Assembly: GCF_018380615.1 (NCBI RefSeq)
Contig: NZ_JAGYVZ010000005.1
Location: forward strand, 186,001 to 250,000
DNA: 64,000 bases
Reading direction: 5' to 3'
From: Flavobacterium psychroterrae
Lineage (GTDB): Bacteria > Bacteroidota > Bacteroidia > Flavobacteriales > Flavobacteriaceae
The notes below the pieces were generated by a model. The model was not told the origin of the DNA and made no database searches. It worked only from the letters and a program-made list of their open reading frames with translations. Below are positions 18,468 to 27,812 of the stretch, in pieces (the stretch's first letter is position 1; each line of letters begins with the position of its first letter). The position numbers and the translations under genes are program-made.

Positions 18468-19559
18468 CTAATTTTGTTCAAAATGTTTGAAAGATGCCCA
18501 ATATTTATCTTTATAAATTTCGGAAGTAACTTTTAGTTCTTTTGAATATTTTGTTTCAATTTCGCTTAGAATTTTTGATGGTTTTCTAAAATCTTTGCAG
18601 GCAAAATAAATTTCTCGTTTATTATTTCCTGTTTCTCTGCCGATGTTTAAATATCCTTCAAAATCTTTTAATTCACTTGTTAGTTCATCTTCAAAATTAT
18701 CTAGGAATTTATACATTTTTTCATCCGGCATTCCGTTATTACTTTTACCATCAAAAAATACGGTAACAATTGTGATCCATGGGTGTGACATTTTAGCGTC
18801 CCAATTAATAAGATCTGTATTTATAACGGCTAATAAAGGTCCGTTTTCTGTGGTGGTTTCCAGACATGCGTAACTATCGTTTTCTGTATTATGCCTGATT
18901 GCTTCGTATTTTTCGACAAATTCTTTTTCTCTCCAGATTAGATAATCTTTTAGCTTTTCAATTGGAATTAGTTCTTCAGAAATTCCTTCTTTTCCAACTA
19001 TATTTAAATTATCAATTATGGTTAGCGAATCTAGTTCTCCCAGTAAATTATCCAGGAAAATATAAATTCCGTTTGTTATCAATCTTCTTTTTTCTTCTAT
19101 GAAATCATCATAGACTATTGTCAAATCAATTTTATCTGAATATTCTCTATGATTATTAGAATAGAATTTTATGTTTTCTTTGTTAAACTCAAATTCTTCC
19201 ATTTTGATTCCAAAATCTGTCATATCTGTAGCAGGTTTTAGGGCTGTAAATTTCCAACCTTCAATATTGGGAGCTTTACTGACCAACTCTTCTACAAAAT
19301 AGATGTTTTTTATTACTCCTTCTGGCGTGAGAATAAGTTCAACCGTATCATCATTGTACATTCCGGTCAAAAAATAAAAACCGCTTTGAATCTCCTTTAG
19401 CTTTGGGGCAATTTTATTAAAAAAATCCTGCTCAATATTCTCCCTATTCTTAACGATTTTGAAAAAATCTTTTTCATGTTGTAAAAACCAGTCCCAAAAA
19501 TCACTGTATGACGTAATCGCGACTTCTTTTTTACTAAATATGTTTTTGAAAAAACTCAT
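18468..19559 (-). CDS. DUF695-like protein
   Basis: 363 residues, soluble, no signal peptide. The C-terminal ~130 residues (ENDSYACLETTTENGPLLAVINTDL, HPWITIVTVFFDGKSNNGMPDE, then GRETGNNKREIYFACKDF) look like the DUF695 domain, whose function is unknown. The N-terminal part (SDFWDWFLQHEKDFFKIVK) resembles a second uncharacterised domain seen with DUF695. Single gene between two related terminators. Confidence 0.6.
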   Translation of the reverse strand: MSFFKNIFSKKEVAITSYSDFWDWFLQHEKDFFKIVKNRENIEQDFFNKIAPKLKEIQSGFYFLTGMYNDDTVELILTPEGVIKNIYFVEELVSKAPNIEGWKFTALKPATDMTDFGIKMEEFEFNKENIKFYSNNHREYSDKIDLTIVYDDFIEEKRRLITNGIYIFLDNLLGELDSLTIIDNLNIVGKEGISEELIPIEKLKDYLIWREKEFVEKYEAIRHNTENDSYACLETTTENGPLLAVINTDLINWDAKMSHPWITIVTVFFDGKSNNGMPDEKMYKFLDNFEDELTSELKDFEGYLNIGRETGNNKREIYFACKDFRKPSKILSEIETKYSKELKVTSEIYKDKYWASFKHFEQN

Positions 19560-19661
19560 GCACTTAAAAATTTAAATTTAATATTTACTATAAAACAAAT
19601 TAAAGAAAATTTTATAGCGTAAGAAAATTTTTATATTAAATAATTGCATTTTATTTATAAA

Positions 19662-19695
19662 AAAAGCCGTTCTGAAATACTATCAGAACGGCTTC
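19662..19695 (-). terminator. Terminator of the amino-acid permease
   Basis: AAGCCGTTCTGA / TCAGAACGGCTT perfect 12-bp stem with a T-run on the minus strand. The same stem core is found in the terminator at 18431. Confidence 0.85.
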
Positions 19696-19718
19696 TCTTA
19701 TAATTTATAACTCAAAAA

Positions 19719-21653
19719 CTATACTTTCTCTACAAAGTTTAGTTTACTGTTTTTTCGACTGTATGTAAAGTAAATTACAAGTCCTATTAATAACCAGATT
19801 GTAAAGTAAATCCAGTTCCAGACGCTTAATTCTGCCATCATATAAAGGCAGCAAATAAGCCCTAACAACGGAATTAAAGATAAATTTTGTCTGAACGACC
19901 AAACAGCTAATCCAACCAAAACGAATAAAAATATCCACATTGGGATTTTGTGTTTGAATAAACTGAAACCAGATTCGTATTTTAATGAATCATTGATTGG
20001 TAAACCTTTTACAACCTCAGCATATTTAGCATCGTCGTCTTGATATTGACTTAGTAAATGTTCTAAATCTGCGGTTTCGGCAGTTTTATTTTGAACATCG
20101 ATACTTTCTAAATAATTGAAAACTTCTGCTGATTGTTCTTTATCTAATAATGTAATAATTGTGGTTGCATCATTTGTCTGAGCATCATTATTTATAAAAG
20201 CCATTGTCGCTTTATTGTTGAATGCAAAAGCATAATACAATCCGGCAATCATTAAAACTGGCAGAATATATTTTGAATTTACATAAGGCGTTTTGAATTT
20301 TCCTCTTGGAATTTCAGGCTTATTCTGTAAAACCAAAACTCCGGCGCAAACCAATACAAAGGCAAATAAAGTACCAATACTGCATAAATCTGTTACCATT
20401 GTCAGGTTCAGAAATAAAGCAGGAACTGCTACTACAAAACCAGTTACAATGGTTGCAAATGATGGTGTTTTGAATTTTGGGTGCACGGTTGAAAATTTCT
20501 TTGGCAATAAACCATCACGGCTCATGCTCATCCAGATACGAGGCTGCCCCATCTGGAAAACCAAAAGAACGCTTGCCATGGCAATTACGGCACTTACGGC
20601 AATAATTCCCGACATCCATTTTAGGTTTAATTTTTCGAAAACAAACGCCAGAGGATCTCCAACATTTAATTCGTTATAACGCACCATTCCGGTTAAAACC
20701 AAAGCAATGGCAATATATAAAATTGTACAAATAATGATCGCCCACATCATACCTCGGGGTAAATCGCGTTGTGGATTTTTACATTCTTCAGCAGTTGTTG
20801 AAATCGCATCAAAACCTATATAAGCAAAGAAAACAGCCGAAACTCCTTTTAAAACTCCGCTAACTCCATTTGGTGCAAACGGATCCCAATTAGCAGTATC
20901 GACATAAAAAACTCCTACCGCAATAACTAAAAGTACGATGCAAAGTTTTACAACAACCATTACATTACTCGCGTTACGAGATTCTTTCATTCCTCTATAA
21001 ACCAAAGCGGTAATTAAAACAATGATAAATAAAGCAGGTAAATCAGCCACAAAATGGAAAGAACCAATTGTTGGTGCCGTTGTCCATGCTGTGTGAGCTG
21101 CCTGTAAAGAAGCACTTAAATTTTCGAACGATTTTCCGCCCTGCATTAAAGCTTCTGCATCAGTAAAACCCGTTGAAGCGGTTAGATAATCCATCTGAAT
21201 CCATTGCGGAAGATGAATTCCGCCACTCTGGAGCAGTCCTGTAAAATAATCACTCCACGATATTGCCACCGTTATGTTTCCTACGGCATATTCCATAATT
21301 AATGCCCAACCGATAATCCAGGCGATGATTTCTCCAAAAGCCACATATGAATATGTATAAGCACTTCCTGAAACCGGAACCATTGAGGCAAATTCGGCGT
21401 AAGCAAATGCGGCAAAACTACAGGCTAATGCGGTAAATAAAAACAAGAAAATTACAGCTGGACCTCCGTCGGCACTGGCTTTCCCGATGGTACTAAAAAT
21501 TCCTGCTCCTACAATAGCAGCAATCCCGAAAGCAGTTAAATCTTTGGTGGTTAAATGCTTTCCTAATGCATTATGACCATCTGCTTCGTTTTTTGCAACT
21601 TGTTTCAGAATATCTTGTACCGTTTTTTTTCGGAATAAACCTGATAATGCCAT
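19719..21653 (-). CDS. APC-superfamily amino-acid permease
   Basis: 644 residues, about 12-14 membrane helices. It begins with KHLTTKDLTAFGIAAIVGAGIFSTIGKA, the first-helix G-A-G-I-F signature of cationic amino-acid/APC permeases, and has VFFAYIGFDAISTTAEECKNPQRDLPRG. A soluble insertion of about 70 residues (around 490-560, NNDAQTNDATTIITLLDKE...) separates late helices, which is unusual next to ~480-residue relatives. Probably imports amino acids; substrate not predictable. Confidence 0.88.
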   Translation of the reverse strand: MALSGLFRKKTVQDILKQVAKNEADGHNALGKHLTTKDLTAFGIAAIVGAGIFSTIGKASADGGPAVIFLFLFTALACSFAAFAYAEFASMVPVSGSAYTYSYVAFGEIIAWIIGWALIMEYAVGNITVAISWSDYFTGLLQSGGIHLPQWIQMDYLTASTGFTDAEALMQGGKSFENLSASLQAAHTAWTTAPTIGSFHFVADLPALFIIVLITALVYRGMKESRNASNVMVVVKLCIVLLVIAVGVFYVDTANWDPFAPNGVSGVLKGVSAVFFAYIGFDAISTTAEECKNPQRDLPRGMMWAIIICTILYIAIALVLTGMVRYNELNVGDPLAFVFEKLNLKWMSGIIAVSAVIAMASVLLVFQMGQPRIWMSMSRDGLLPKKFSTVHPKFKTPSFATIVTGFVVAVPALFLNLTMVTDLCSIGTLFAFVLVCAGVLVLQNKPEIPRGKFKTPYVNSKYILPVLMIAGLYYAFAFNNKATMAFINNDAQTNDATTIITLLDKEQSAEVFNYLESIDVQNKTAETADLEHLLSQYQDDDAKYAEVVKGLPINDSLKYESGFSLFKHKIPMWIFLFVLVGLAVWSFRQNLSLIPLLGLICCLYMMAELSVWNWIYFTIWLLIGLVIYFTYSRKNSKLNFVEKV

Positions 21654-21901
21654 ATGTGAGTTTGCTTTATAAATTAATATATTTCGGTCTTTGTGGTTTT
21701 ATTTTGCAAATAATGCAAAAATTATCCTGATTTCAAATATATAAAACCATTTTGTTTTGTGTGTATTTTTTATGGTGAATTATTTTGCCCACGGATTATG
21801 CTGATTAAACAGATTGACGCAGGTTTATTTTCTCGCTACGAATTACACAAATTTCTCGAATTATTTTTTTTTACCACAGATTAAAAGATTAGCTCAGATT
21901 A

Positions 21902-21998
21902 TTTCACGCAGATTTAAAATGATTTAAGCAGATGCGCGCAAATTATTTTATAAAAATCTAAAATTAAATCTGCTTAAATCTGCAGAATCTGCGTGAAA
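21902..21998. repeat. CACGCAGATT inverted repeat, copy 4
   Basis: TTTCACGCAGATTTAAAATG and CTGCAGAATCTGCGTGAAA form the outer arms; AAGCAGAT and AAATCTGCTT the inner. The rest of the 21654-22137 gap holds the linked phrases GAATTACACAAATT, ATCTGTGGC and CTCGCAGATTTGGCAGATT; no gene seen. Confidence 0.85.
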
Positions 21999-22137
21999 CA
22001 AAATCATTTTAATCGTTATAATCTGTGGCTAACTTTTTTCTCGCAGATTTGGCAGATTGAGCAGATTTATTTTGACAAAGATTAAAAAGAAAAACCTGTG
22101 TAAATCCTTGTCATCCGTGTCATCCGTGTGCCATCTC

Positions 22138-25044
22138 TCAACGCAAACAGCTTCTCAAAATACTGACCGGATGTTGCGCTTCTCTGTTTGTTCCGTCAAA
22201 AATTTGATGACGGCAGCTCGTTCCTGCAGCGGCAATTTTTACATTTTGAGCGGTTGCGCGCACTTTTGGGAATAATGTATCTTCCCCCATTTGCATACTT
22301 ACCTGATAATGTTCTTTTTCGTAACCAAAAGATCCCGCCATTCCGCAACAACCTGAATTGTAAATTGTAACTGTGTTATTGGTTGGTAAATTCAGCATTG
22401 CGAAAGTCGCTTCAACAGAACTCAAAGATTTCTGATGGCAATGCCCGTGAATTTTGATTTCTTTCTTTTCTTGTGAGAAAGAATCCGGTCTGATTTTACC
22501 ATCGATAATTTCTTTTTTAAAGAATTCTTCGATTGTAAAAGCACATTGCGCTACTCTTTCAGCACTTTCCTTATCATCAGCAAGACGCAAATATTCATCT
22601 CTAAAAGTCAAAATTGCCGAAGGTTCGATACCTATTAAAGGCGCTTTCGCGGAAATTAAATCCTTGAAGATATTTACGTTTGTATTTGCTATTTTCTTGG
22701 CTTCTTCTAGAAATCCTTTAGACAAATACGTTCTTCCGCTTTCTTCGTGATTTACGACCAAAACTTCGTAACCTAATTTCGTTAATAATTCAAAAGCATC
22801 GATTCCGATATTTACATCATAATAATTCGTAAATTCATCATTGAACAAATACACTTGCCCATTTGGGAAATGCTGATTTTGTTTCTTCTGATTTTCGAAC
22901 CATTTTTTAAACGTCTTTTTTGCCAATAACGGAACTTGTCTTTCCGGTGCAATTCCCATGCTTTTTTTCACAAGCGATTGATTCGAAATAAAGTTGGTGA
23001 TTGACGGAAACAAACTTCCCATTTTATTCAGTTTTGCATTGTGTGCAAAAATCTTACTTCGGGTCGAGAATCCGTTTGCTTTTTGATATTGGTATAAAAA
23101 TTCCGCTTTTAAAGTCGCAACGTCCACATTACTCGGGCATTCGCTGGCGCAGGCTTTACAGCTCACACACAATTCAAAAACTTCGTATAATTCTTTCTGG
23201 TCAAATTTATTTTCTTTTTCAGAATACGTCAAATATTCACGTAACGCATTGGCACGCGCACGCGTAGTTTCTTTTTCATTTTTGGTCGCGCGATAACTCG
23301 GACACATTGATCCTCCTGCCGATGGCAATTTTCTGCAATCGCCAGATCCGTTGCATTTTTCGGCAGCGCGCAAAATTCCTAAACTATCTGAAAAATCCTG
23401 AAACGTTTTAATATCCGGTTCTACCCTTCCTGAAATCACACGATGATTTTCGTCCATTTTCAAAGCGTTGACAATCTTTCCGATATTCAAAACCGAATTA
23501 GGGTCAAACGCTAATTTGATTCTTTTCAGCAATTCATAATTCGTTTCACCAATCATAAACGGAATAAATTCTCCGCGTACAATTCCGTCGCCGTGTTCAC
23601 CGCTTAATGAACCTCTATATTTTTTGACCAAAATTGCCACATCGGTCGCAATTGTTCTGAATAATTTTAAGTCAGATGTTTTCTTTAAATTCAAAACGGG
23701 ACGCAAATGCAGTTCTCCCGCTCCGGCGTGCGCGTAATAAATTGCTCCTTGTCCGTGGCGTAACATCATCGCCGAAAACTCTGCAATATAAGCCGGTAAA
23801 TCGCTCAATTCAACCGCTGTATCTTCAATAGAATCGGCTGCTTTGTCATCGCCAACAATACTTCCTAAAAGTCCGAGACCTGCTTTTCTAAGTTCATTTA
23901 CTTTTTCAATATCTGCTCCGTAAATTTTTACAAGCGCGTAACCAAAGTTGTTTTTTTCTAAATCAGCGACTAAAGCATTTGCCTGATTTTCGGCATCTTC
24001 AGCATCGTGCGAAGCCACTTCAAACATCATAATCGCTTTGGGTTCGCCAACTAAAAAGAACCTGTTTTTAACGTGTTCCCGACTCGTTTTTGTACAATCT
24101 AAAATCGTATCGTCGATCATTTCGCAAGTGTACAAATGATGTTTCATTGCTACGACAACAGATTCCAGCGATTCCTGAATGCTGTGATAATGCGCCACGA
24201 CCATAATATTATGAACGGGTGGTAAATCGTCGACTTTCAAAGTGATTTCGGTCGTAAAAGCCAGTGTTCCCTCGCTTCCGCAGAGTAATTTTCCAAGATT
24301 GATTGTAGGTTCTGTTCCGCCAAACAAATCTGATTTTAAGAGAATATCAACCGCATAACCTGTATTTCGTCTGTGAATTTCAGGTTTCGGAAACTCTTTT
24401 ATAATTTCGTCCTGCGCTGCTTTTACCGAAAGTTCGTCATAAAGGCTTTTGTATATTTTATTTTCTAAAGAATCTCCTTTGGTTTTTTCGATAAATTCCG
24501 CCGAAGTTAGTTCGTTAAAAACCACTTCCGATCCATCGCTCAAAAGTCCTTTGATTTCAACAATTTTATCGCGCGTAACGCCATAACGAATCGATGTTGT
24601 TCCCGAAGAATTATTGCCCACCATTCCGCCAATCATACAACGGTTTGTTGTTGATGTATTAGGTCCGAAAAATACGTTATGAGGTTTTAAAAACAAATTC
24701 AGTTCATCGCGAATTACGCCAGGCTGTACTGTTACTGTTTTTTTAATGGCGTCAAAATTCAGGATTTTAGTAAAGTTTTTCGAGACATCCACCACAATTC
24801 CGTCGCCAACCGTTTGTCCCGCAAGCGAAGTTCCGGCAGTTCTGGGCGTAATCGAAATATGATGCTGCGCCGCAAACTTTATCAGTTTACTAATATCTTC
24901 AATGGTTTTAGGCACCGCAACCGCTTTTGGTCGAATCCTGTACACCGATGCATCGGTAGAATAAAGCGTTTTATGAAGATCATCAAATAAAAGTGTTCCC
25001 TCTAATGATGCTGATAATTGTTCTAACTCCTTATTTATTGACAT
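22138..25044 (-). CDS. FAD-linked oxidoreductase fused to Fe-S/CCG domains (D-lactate dehydrogenase/GlcD type)
   Basis: The start was moved to the ATG at 25044 (MSINKELEQL). The 38 codons upstream are spacer-repeat sequence (GGTGCAAAGTTGCAAAGG). 968 residues: FAD-binding domain with TPRTAGTSLAGQTVGDGIVV, flavin C-terminal domain ending FDPNSVLNIGKIV, a first cysteine cluster (CNGSGDCRK), a ferredoxin motif CVSCKACASECPSNVD, and a C-terminal cysteine-rich domain with NSGCCGMAGSFGYE. This is the layout of membrane-associated D-lactate/2-hydroxyacid dehydrogenases passing electrons to quinone. Exact substrate unknown. Confidence 0.9.
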   Translation of the reverse strand: MSINKELEQLSASLEGTLLFDDLHKTLYSTDASVYRIRPKAVAVPKTIEDISKLIKFAAQHHISITPRTAGTSLAGQTVGDGIVVDVSKNFTKILNFDAIKKTVTVQPGVIRDELNLFLKPHNVFFGPNTSTTNRCMIGGMVGNNSSGTTSIRYGVTRDKIVEIKGLLSDGSEVVFNELTSAEFIEKTKGDSLENKIYKSLYDELSVKAAQDEIIKEFPKPEIHRRNTGYAVDILLKSDLFGGTEPTINLGKLLCGSEGTLAFTTEITLKVDDLPPVHNIMVVAHYHSIQESLESVVVAMKHHLYTCEMIDDTILDCTKTSREHVKNRFFLVGEPKAIMMFEVASHDAEDAENQANALVADLEKNNFGYALVKIYGADIEKVNELRKAGLGLLGSIVGDDKAADSIEDTAVELSDLPAYIAEFSAMMLRHGQGAIYYAHAGAGELHLRPVLNLKKTSDLKLFRTIATDVAILVKKYRGSLSGEHGDGIVRGEFIPFMIGETNYELLKRIKLAFDPNSVLNIGKIVNALKMDENHRVISGRVEPDIKTFQDFSDSLGILRAAEKCNGSGDCRKLPSAGGSMCPSYRATKNEKETTRARANALREYLTYSEKENKFDQKELYEVFELCVSCKACASECPSNVDVATLKAEFLYQYQKANGFSTRSKIFAHNAKLNKMGSLFPSITNFISNQSLVKKSMGIAPERQVPLLAKKTFKKWFENQKKQNQHFPNGQVYLFNDEFTNYYDVNIGIDAFELLTKLGYEVLVVNHEESGRTYLSKGFLEEAKKIANTNVNIFKDLISAKAPLIGIEPSAILTFRDEYLRLADDKESAERVAQCAFTIEEFFKKEIIDGKIRPDSFSQEKKEIKIHGHCHQKSLSSVEATFAMLNLPTNNTVTIYNSGCCGMAGSFGYEKEHYQVSMQMGEDTLFPKVRATAQNVKIAAAGTSCRHQIFDGTNREAQHPVSILRSCLR

Positions 25045-25260
25045 TATAACTGAATTTATGGCTTTCTTTTCAGTTACAAAAATAGTTTTTTTTAAGGTTC
25101 TTTTATTAGGTTCTGAGGTGCAAAGTTGCAAAGGCACAAAGGTTTTTTTCTTTGCCATTTGTTTTCATCATATAAGTGACATAAGTCATCTTGGAAAACT
25201 AATTTGACGCAAAGTGTGTCATCGACCGAAGGAGAAATCACATAAGCTTTGCGCATAGTA

Positions 25261-25292
25261 AACCCGACAGGTTTTTAAAACCTGTCGGGTTT
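25261..25292. terminator. Perfect GC-rich hairpin
   Basis: AACCCGACAGGTTTT faces AAAACCTGTCGGGTT with almost no loop. It stands between diverging repeats, over 200 bases from any gene end. It may be a terminator or a dispersed hairpin rather than tied to a gene. Confidence 0.6.
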
Positions 25293-25345
25293 CGCGAACA
25301 GACGAAATGACAAGATCACGAATAACTAGATTTGACATAAAGTTT

Positions 25346-25431
25346 GTCATTCTGAGGAACGAAGAATCTCATCAAGTAACTCCGCAACAGTGTGTTCGTA
25401 CCGCGTGTGATTTCTCGTTCCTCAAAATGAA
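25346..25431. repeat. TCATTCTGAGGAACGAAG element, second copy
   Basis: TGTCATTCTGAGGAACGAAG at the left and CTCGTTCCTCAAAATGA at the right, as at 15901-16000, with GAATCTC / TGATTTCTC inside. It belongs to the repeat-filled gap 25045-25597, which has no gene. Confidence 0.7.
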
Positions 25432-25480
25432 AAGATCACGGATAATTGGATTTTGGACTTTTTTATTGGAATATTAATTT

Positions 25481-25558
25481 GAAGCTATTCCTGCTATCCG
25501 TTTCAATCTTTTGTGCCGAACCCCGGCACAAAAGGATTTCCACTTCTATCAGGGCTAG
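25481..25558 (-). ncRNA. Conserved structured element, copy B
   Basis: On the minus strand it reads TAGCCCTGATAGAAGTGGAA, then a perfect hairpin CTTTTGTGCCG / CGGCACAAAAG, then GAAACGGATAGCAGGAATAG. Terminal blocks match copy A at 16771-16912 almost base for base while the middle differs completely. CCTG/CAGG closing pairs are kept. It ends about 40 bases from the stop of the next gene. Confidence 0.5.
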
Positions 25559-25597
25559 GGCAATTGATTTCATAAGGAGATTTACGGAGAAATTGAT

Positions 25598-26029
25598 TTA
25601 TACAAAAAATGATTCTTCAATAACTCTATACAATTTAAAAACACAACCAAAATTTGTTTCCGCTGTACTCTCGACAATTTCCCAACCTAATATTCCTTTA
25701 TTTATAAGTTGATATAATTCATAGTCAATATATTCATCGCTATAATTTAGTTTTTGGTAATCCGGATGCGTTCTTATTAACTCTGAGAATTTCCATTGCG
25801 AAAATTTAATTTCGTTTACTCTAATATCATATTCATACTTAACACCATCTTTTTCAGCAGTACAACCACTTCCGTGAAAATAATAATCAATACCGTCAAT
25901 AATTCCTTTTCGGTCAAAAAAAGTACTTGAAAACGAACATGGATTTTTATCGCTTTTGTATTTGTCTTTTAACAAAGCTTCAAAAGCTCTTATAAAATTA
26001 ATGTAGTCAGTTAAAATTTCTTTTATCAT
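25598..26029 (-). CDS. Small hypothetical protein (possibly DUF6896-like)
   Basis: 143 residues, acidic and aromatic-rich, no signal or membrane segment. Features: IKEILTDYINFIRAFE at the N-terminus, then YYFHGSGCTAEKDG, then a basic/acidic C-terminal half ending FGCVFKLYRV. The HGxGC segment reminds me of DUF6896, a family found near toxin/immunity genes, but I cannot verify this. It lies at the start of the accessory island. Confidence 0.55.
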   Translation of the reverse strand: MIKEILTDYINFIRAFEALLKDKYKSDKNPCSFSSTFFDRKGIIDGIDYYFHGSGCTAEKDGVKYEYDIRVNEIKFSQWKFSELIRTHPDYQKLNYSDEYIDYELYQLINKGILGWEIVESTAETNFGCVFKLYRVIEESFFV

Positions 26030-26247
26030 AATTAAAAAACGAATTCATAATTTGATTCGAATATATGTTATTTTTTCGGCAAAAATAGAAAGATTTTTCT
26101 TATATTTGGCTCTTCTTAAACTACGGCACTAAGAATTAATTTAAATTTACCCTTGTGTTAATGGTGCCGAATATTGTAAAAATAATAACGCTCTAAAACG
26201 CGCGCAACACCTTATCAACATTGGTTTTAATCACCAAATGTCAAGTT

Positions 26248-26481
26248 ATGAGTACAAACACTCTTTCAAAAGAAGCCCAAACAAGGCTAACAGATTTTTT
26301 CAACAACACAATTGAGCCAGAACAAATGGCGAAAGCACTAAGGCAAGTCAATTTTGTACTCGCTTTAGGAATTATCAGAGAAGATGAAACGCTTCAACAA
26401 GAAATTATCAAAGTAGAAAACAGCTTTTATTGGCTTAATGAACTAGCAGAGATTTTAAATCCTTATTTGGATGTGAAGTAA
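26248..26481 (+). CDS. Small hypothetical helical protein
   Basis: 77 residues from the ATG at 26248 (MSTNTLSKEAQTRLTDFF); the ORF opens upstream at a TTG. It is largely helical with no motif I recognise. Its C-terminal half (DETLQQEIIKVENSFYWLNE) is repeated, with the following terminator, at 27011-27180. The duplicate lacks the N-terminal half, so this is the intact parent. Confidence 0.6.
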   Translation: MSTNTLSKEAQTRLTDFFNNTIEPEQMAKALRQVNFVLALGIIREDETLQQEIIKVENSFYWLNELAEILNPYLDVK

Positions 26482-26502
26482 GATTTGTTTTTACAATTAA
26501 CT

Positions 26503-26539
26503 AAAAAACCCTCGATTTTTTAAGATCGAGGGTTTTTTG
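26503..26539 (+). terminator. Terminator of the 77-residue gene
   Basis: AAAACCCTCGAT / ATCGAGGGTTTT stem with loop TTTTTAAG and T-run. It is copied at 27146-27180. Confidence 0.88.
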
Positions 26540-26709
26540 TTTGATTTCTTTGTTGTTATTGGAACGCGTATGAAGTCAGGAGAACTTCGCACAGCTAAAT
26601 TTCATGTTTCAACAAGACTTTGAAAAGCGGGTCTGTTGTAAAATTAATTGACATGAAATAGTAGCCAACAATGCCTCATACAATTTTTACAATCCCTATT
26701 TACAGCACT

Positions 26710-26931
26710 TTACTTTGATTTATTGACAGTATAAATTCCGCCCACAAGTAAAATGACGCCCAGCCCTAAATAAAGGTATCCTTGTTGTTTACCGGATTCG
26801 TTGGACGCATTAATTTTTAGTCCTAATAAATTGATTTCTTTTGTATTATCGGCTATTTTGTTGATACCTATATATCCCAAACCGAGACTAATAACGATTA
26901 GAATTATTCCTATTATTTTTGATGGATTCAT
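26710..26931 (-). CDS. Small two-helix membrane protein (DUF3185-like)
   Basis: 73 residues from the ATG at 26931 (MNPSKIIGIILIVISLGL); a 16-codon longer form starts at 26979. One hydrophobic helix lies near residues 5-23, then a short polar segment (NTKEINLLGLKINASNESGKQQG) and a second helix (YLYLGLGVILLVGGIYTV). Layout and the GYxGxxK first helix resemble DUF3185. Function unknown. It sits between the two copies of a duplicated segment. Confidence 0.6.
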   Translation of the reverse strand: MNPSKIIGIILIVISLGLGYIGINKIADNTKEINLLGLKINASNESGKQQGYLYLGLGVILLVGGIYTVNKSK

Positions 26932-27010
26932 ATTTTTTGAATTTAATTGTTTCTCTAATTTAAGAAAAATATTTTTCAATCAGTTAATAATATTCATTTT
27001 ATCCTAATTG

Positions 27011-27118
27011 ATGAGGGAACATGAAACCCTTCAATCCCAAATAAACACTTTAGAAAACAGCTTTTATTGGTTGAATGAATTAGCCGAAGTTTTAAATCCT
27101 TATTTGAGTTTGGAGTAA
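27011..27118 (+). pseudogene. Truncated duplicate of the 77-residue gene
   Basis: The 35 codons MREHETLQSQINTLENS... align with the C-terminal half of the gene at 26248-26481 (ETLQ, ENSFYWLNELAE, LNPYL identical). The N-terminal half is absent. The similarity runs on past the stop through the terminator and the GAAGTCAGGAGA phrase to about 27245. A clear partial tandem duplication; an ATG at 27011 could allow a short peptide but I regard it as a remnant. Confidence 0.75.
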
Positions 27119-27145
27119 GGTTTTATTTTGATTTTACAATAAATG

Positions 27146-27180
27146 GAAAAACCTCGATTTTTTAAGATCGAGGGTTTTTG
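27146..27180 (+). terminator. Duplicated terminator hairpin
   Basis: AAAACCTCGAT / ATCGAGGTTTT-type stem, the counterpart of the hairpin at 26503, one pair shorter. Confidence 0.8.
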
Positions 27181-27244
27181 TTTAATTTCTTTGTTGATTA
27201 TTGTAACGGGTACGAAGTCAGGAGACTTCGCCACAGCGTATAAC

Positions 27245-27750
27245 TTTCAATACTATTTTTGGTTTCTAGAAGACTTCGAAGAGTAACTAGGTATCTTTAT
27301 TTAATCTTCCATTAAGCTTATTTGTTAAATCAGAAAGTTTTGAATCTATACTTTTGAATCTACTCATTCTTTTATTAAATATTTTTCTTTTAGTACACGA
27401 GCGAAACGCTCACGTCAGCAGCATAATAAATCAAATAATATGCAAATAGTAAACTTTCACTCTGTTAATGTAGTGCTTAATTCTACTTTTATTGTCAGGA
27501 TGTCAGAGGAAATAAACCAGTACGGAAGTTATTGATTTTAATTTGTGATTTTTAAAACTTGCAAAATTTCATTAAAATTTAGTAATTGATTTTGACGCAA
27601 ATAGTTATAATTTCGAACAAATCTGTGCGGAGTCTTGTCAGATATTTTAATTAGTGCATTTTTTGGTTTAAAATTTGCCTTGTATTTACTGGTAAATGTT
27701 CAATTAGACTTAAATTTTAACGGTAGTTACAAGAAATACTTGTATCAAAA
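27245..27750. other. AT-rich gap without a gene
   Basis: No frame of coding character on either strand. A single CGAGCG-type repeat unit occurs at 27395-27420 (ACGAGCGAAACGCTCACG). The rest is AT-rich sequence leading to the promoter of the toxin-antitoxin-chaperone operon. Confidence 0.5.
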
Positions 27751-27782
27751 TTTGGTTATATTGTTTAATTGCGTAATATTTG
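27751..27782 (+). promoter_or_regulatory. Probable promoter of the toxin-antitoxin-chaperone operon
   Basis: TTTG at 27751, 19 bases, then TAATATTTG at 27774-27782 (one base longer than the TAnnTTTG consensus). It lies 30 bases before the first ATG. The ATATT...AATAT dyad between the two boxes could be an autoregulatory operator. Confidence 0.5.
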
Positions 27783-27812
27783 TTCAAAAAATAAACCTAT
27801 AAGTTGATTTTT

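Noticed and set aside
25045..25158. 38-codon N-terminal extension of the FAD/Fe-S oxidoreductase
   Set aside because: The DNA is spacer-repeat sequence (GTGCAAAGTTGCAAAGG) and the family N-terminus begins at the ATG at 25044.
26710..26979. Longer 89-residue form of the small membrane protein
   Set aside because: The first 16 residues are Lys/Asn-rich and precede the natural membrane-protein start at 26931; kept only as an alternative.
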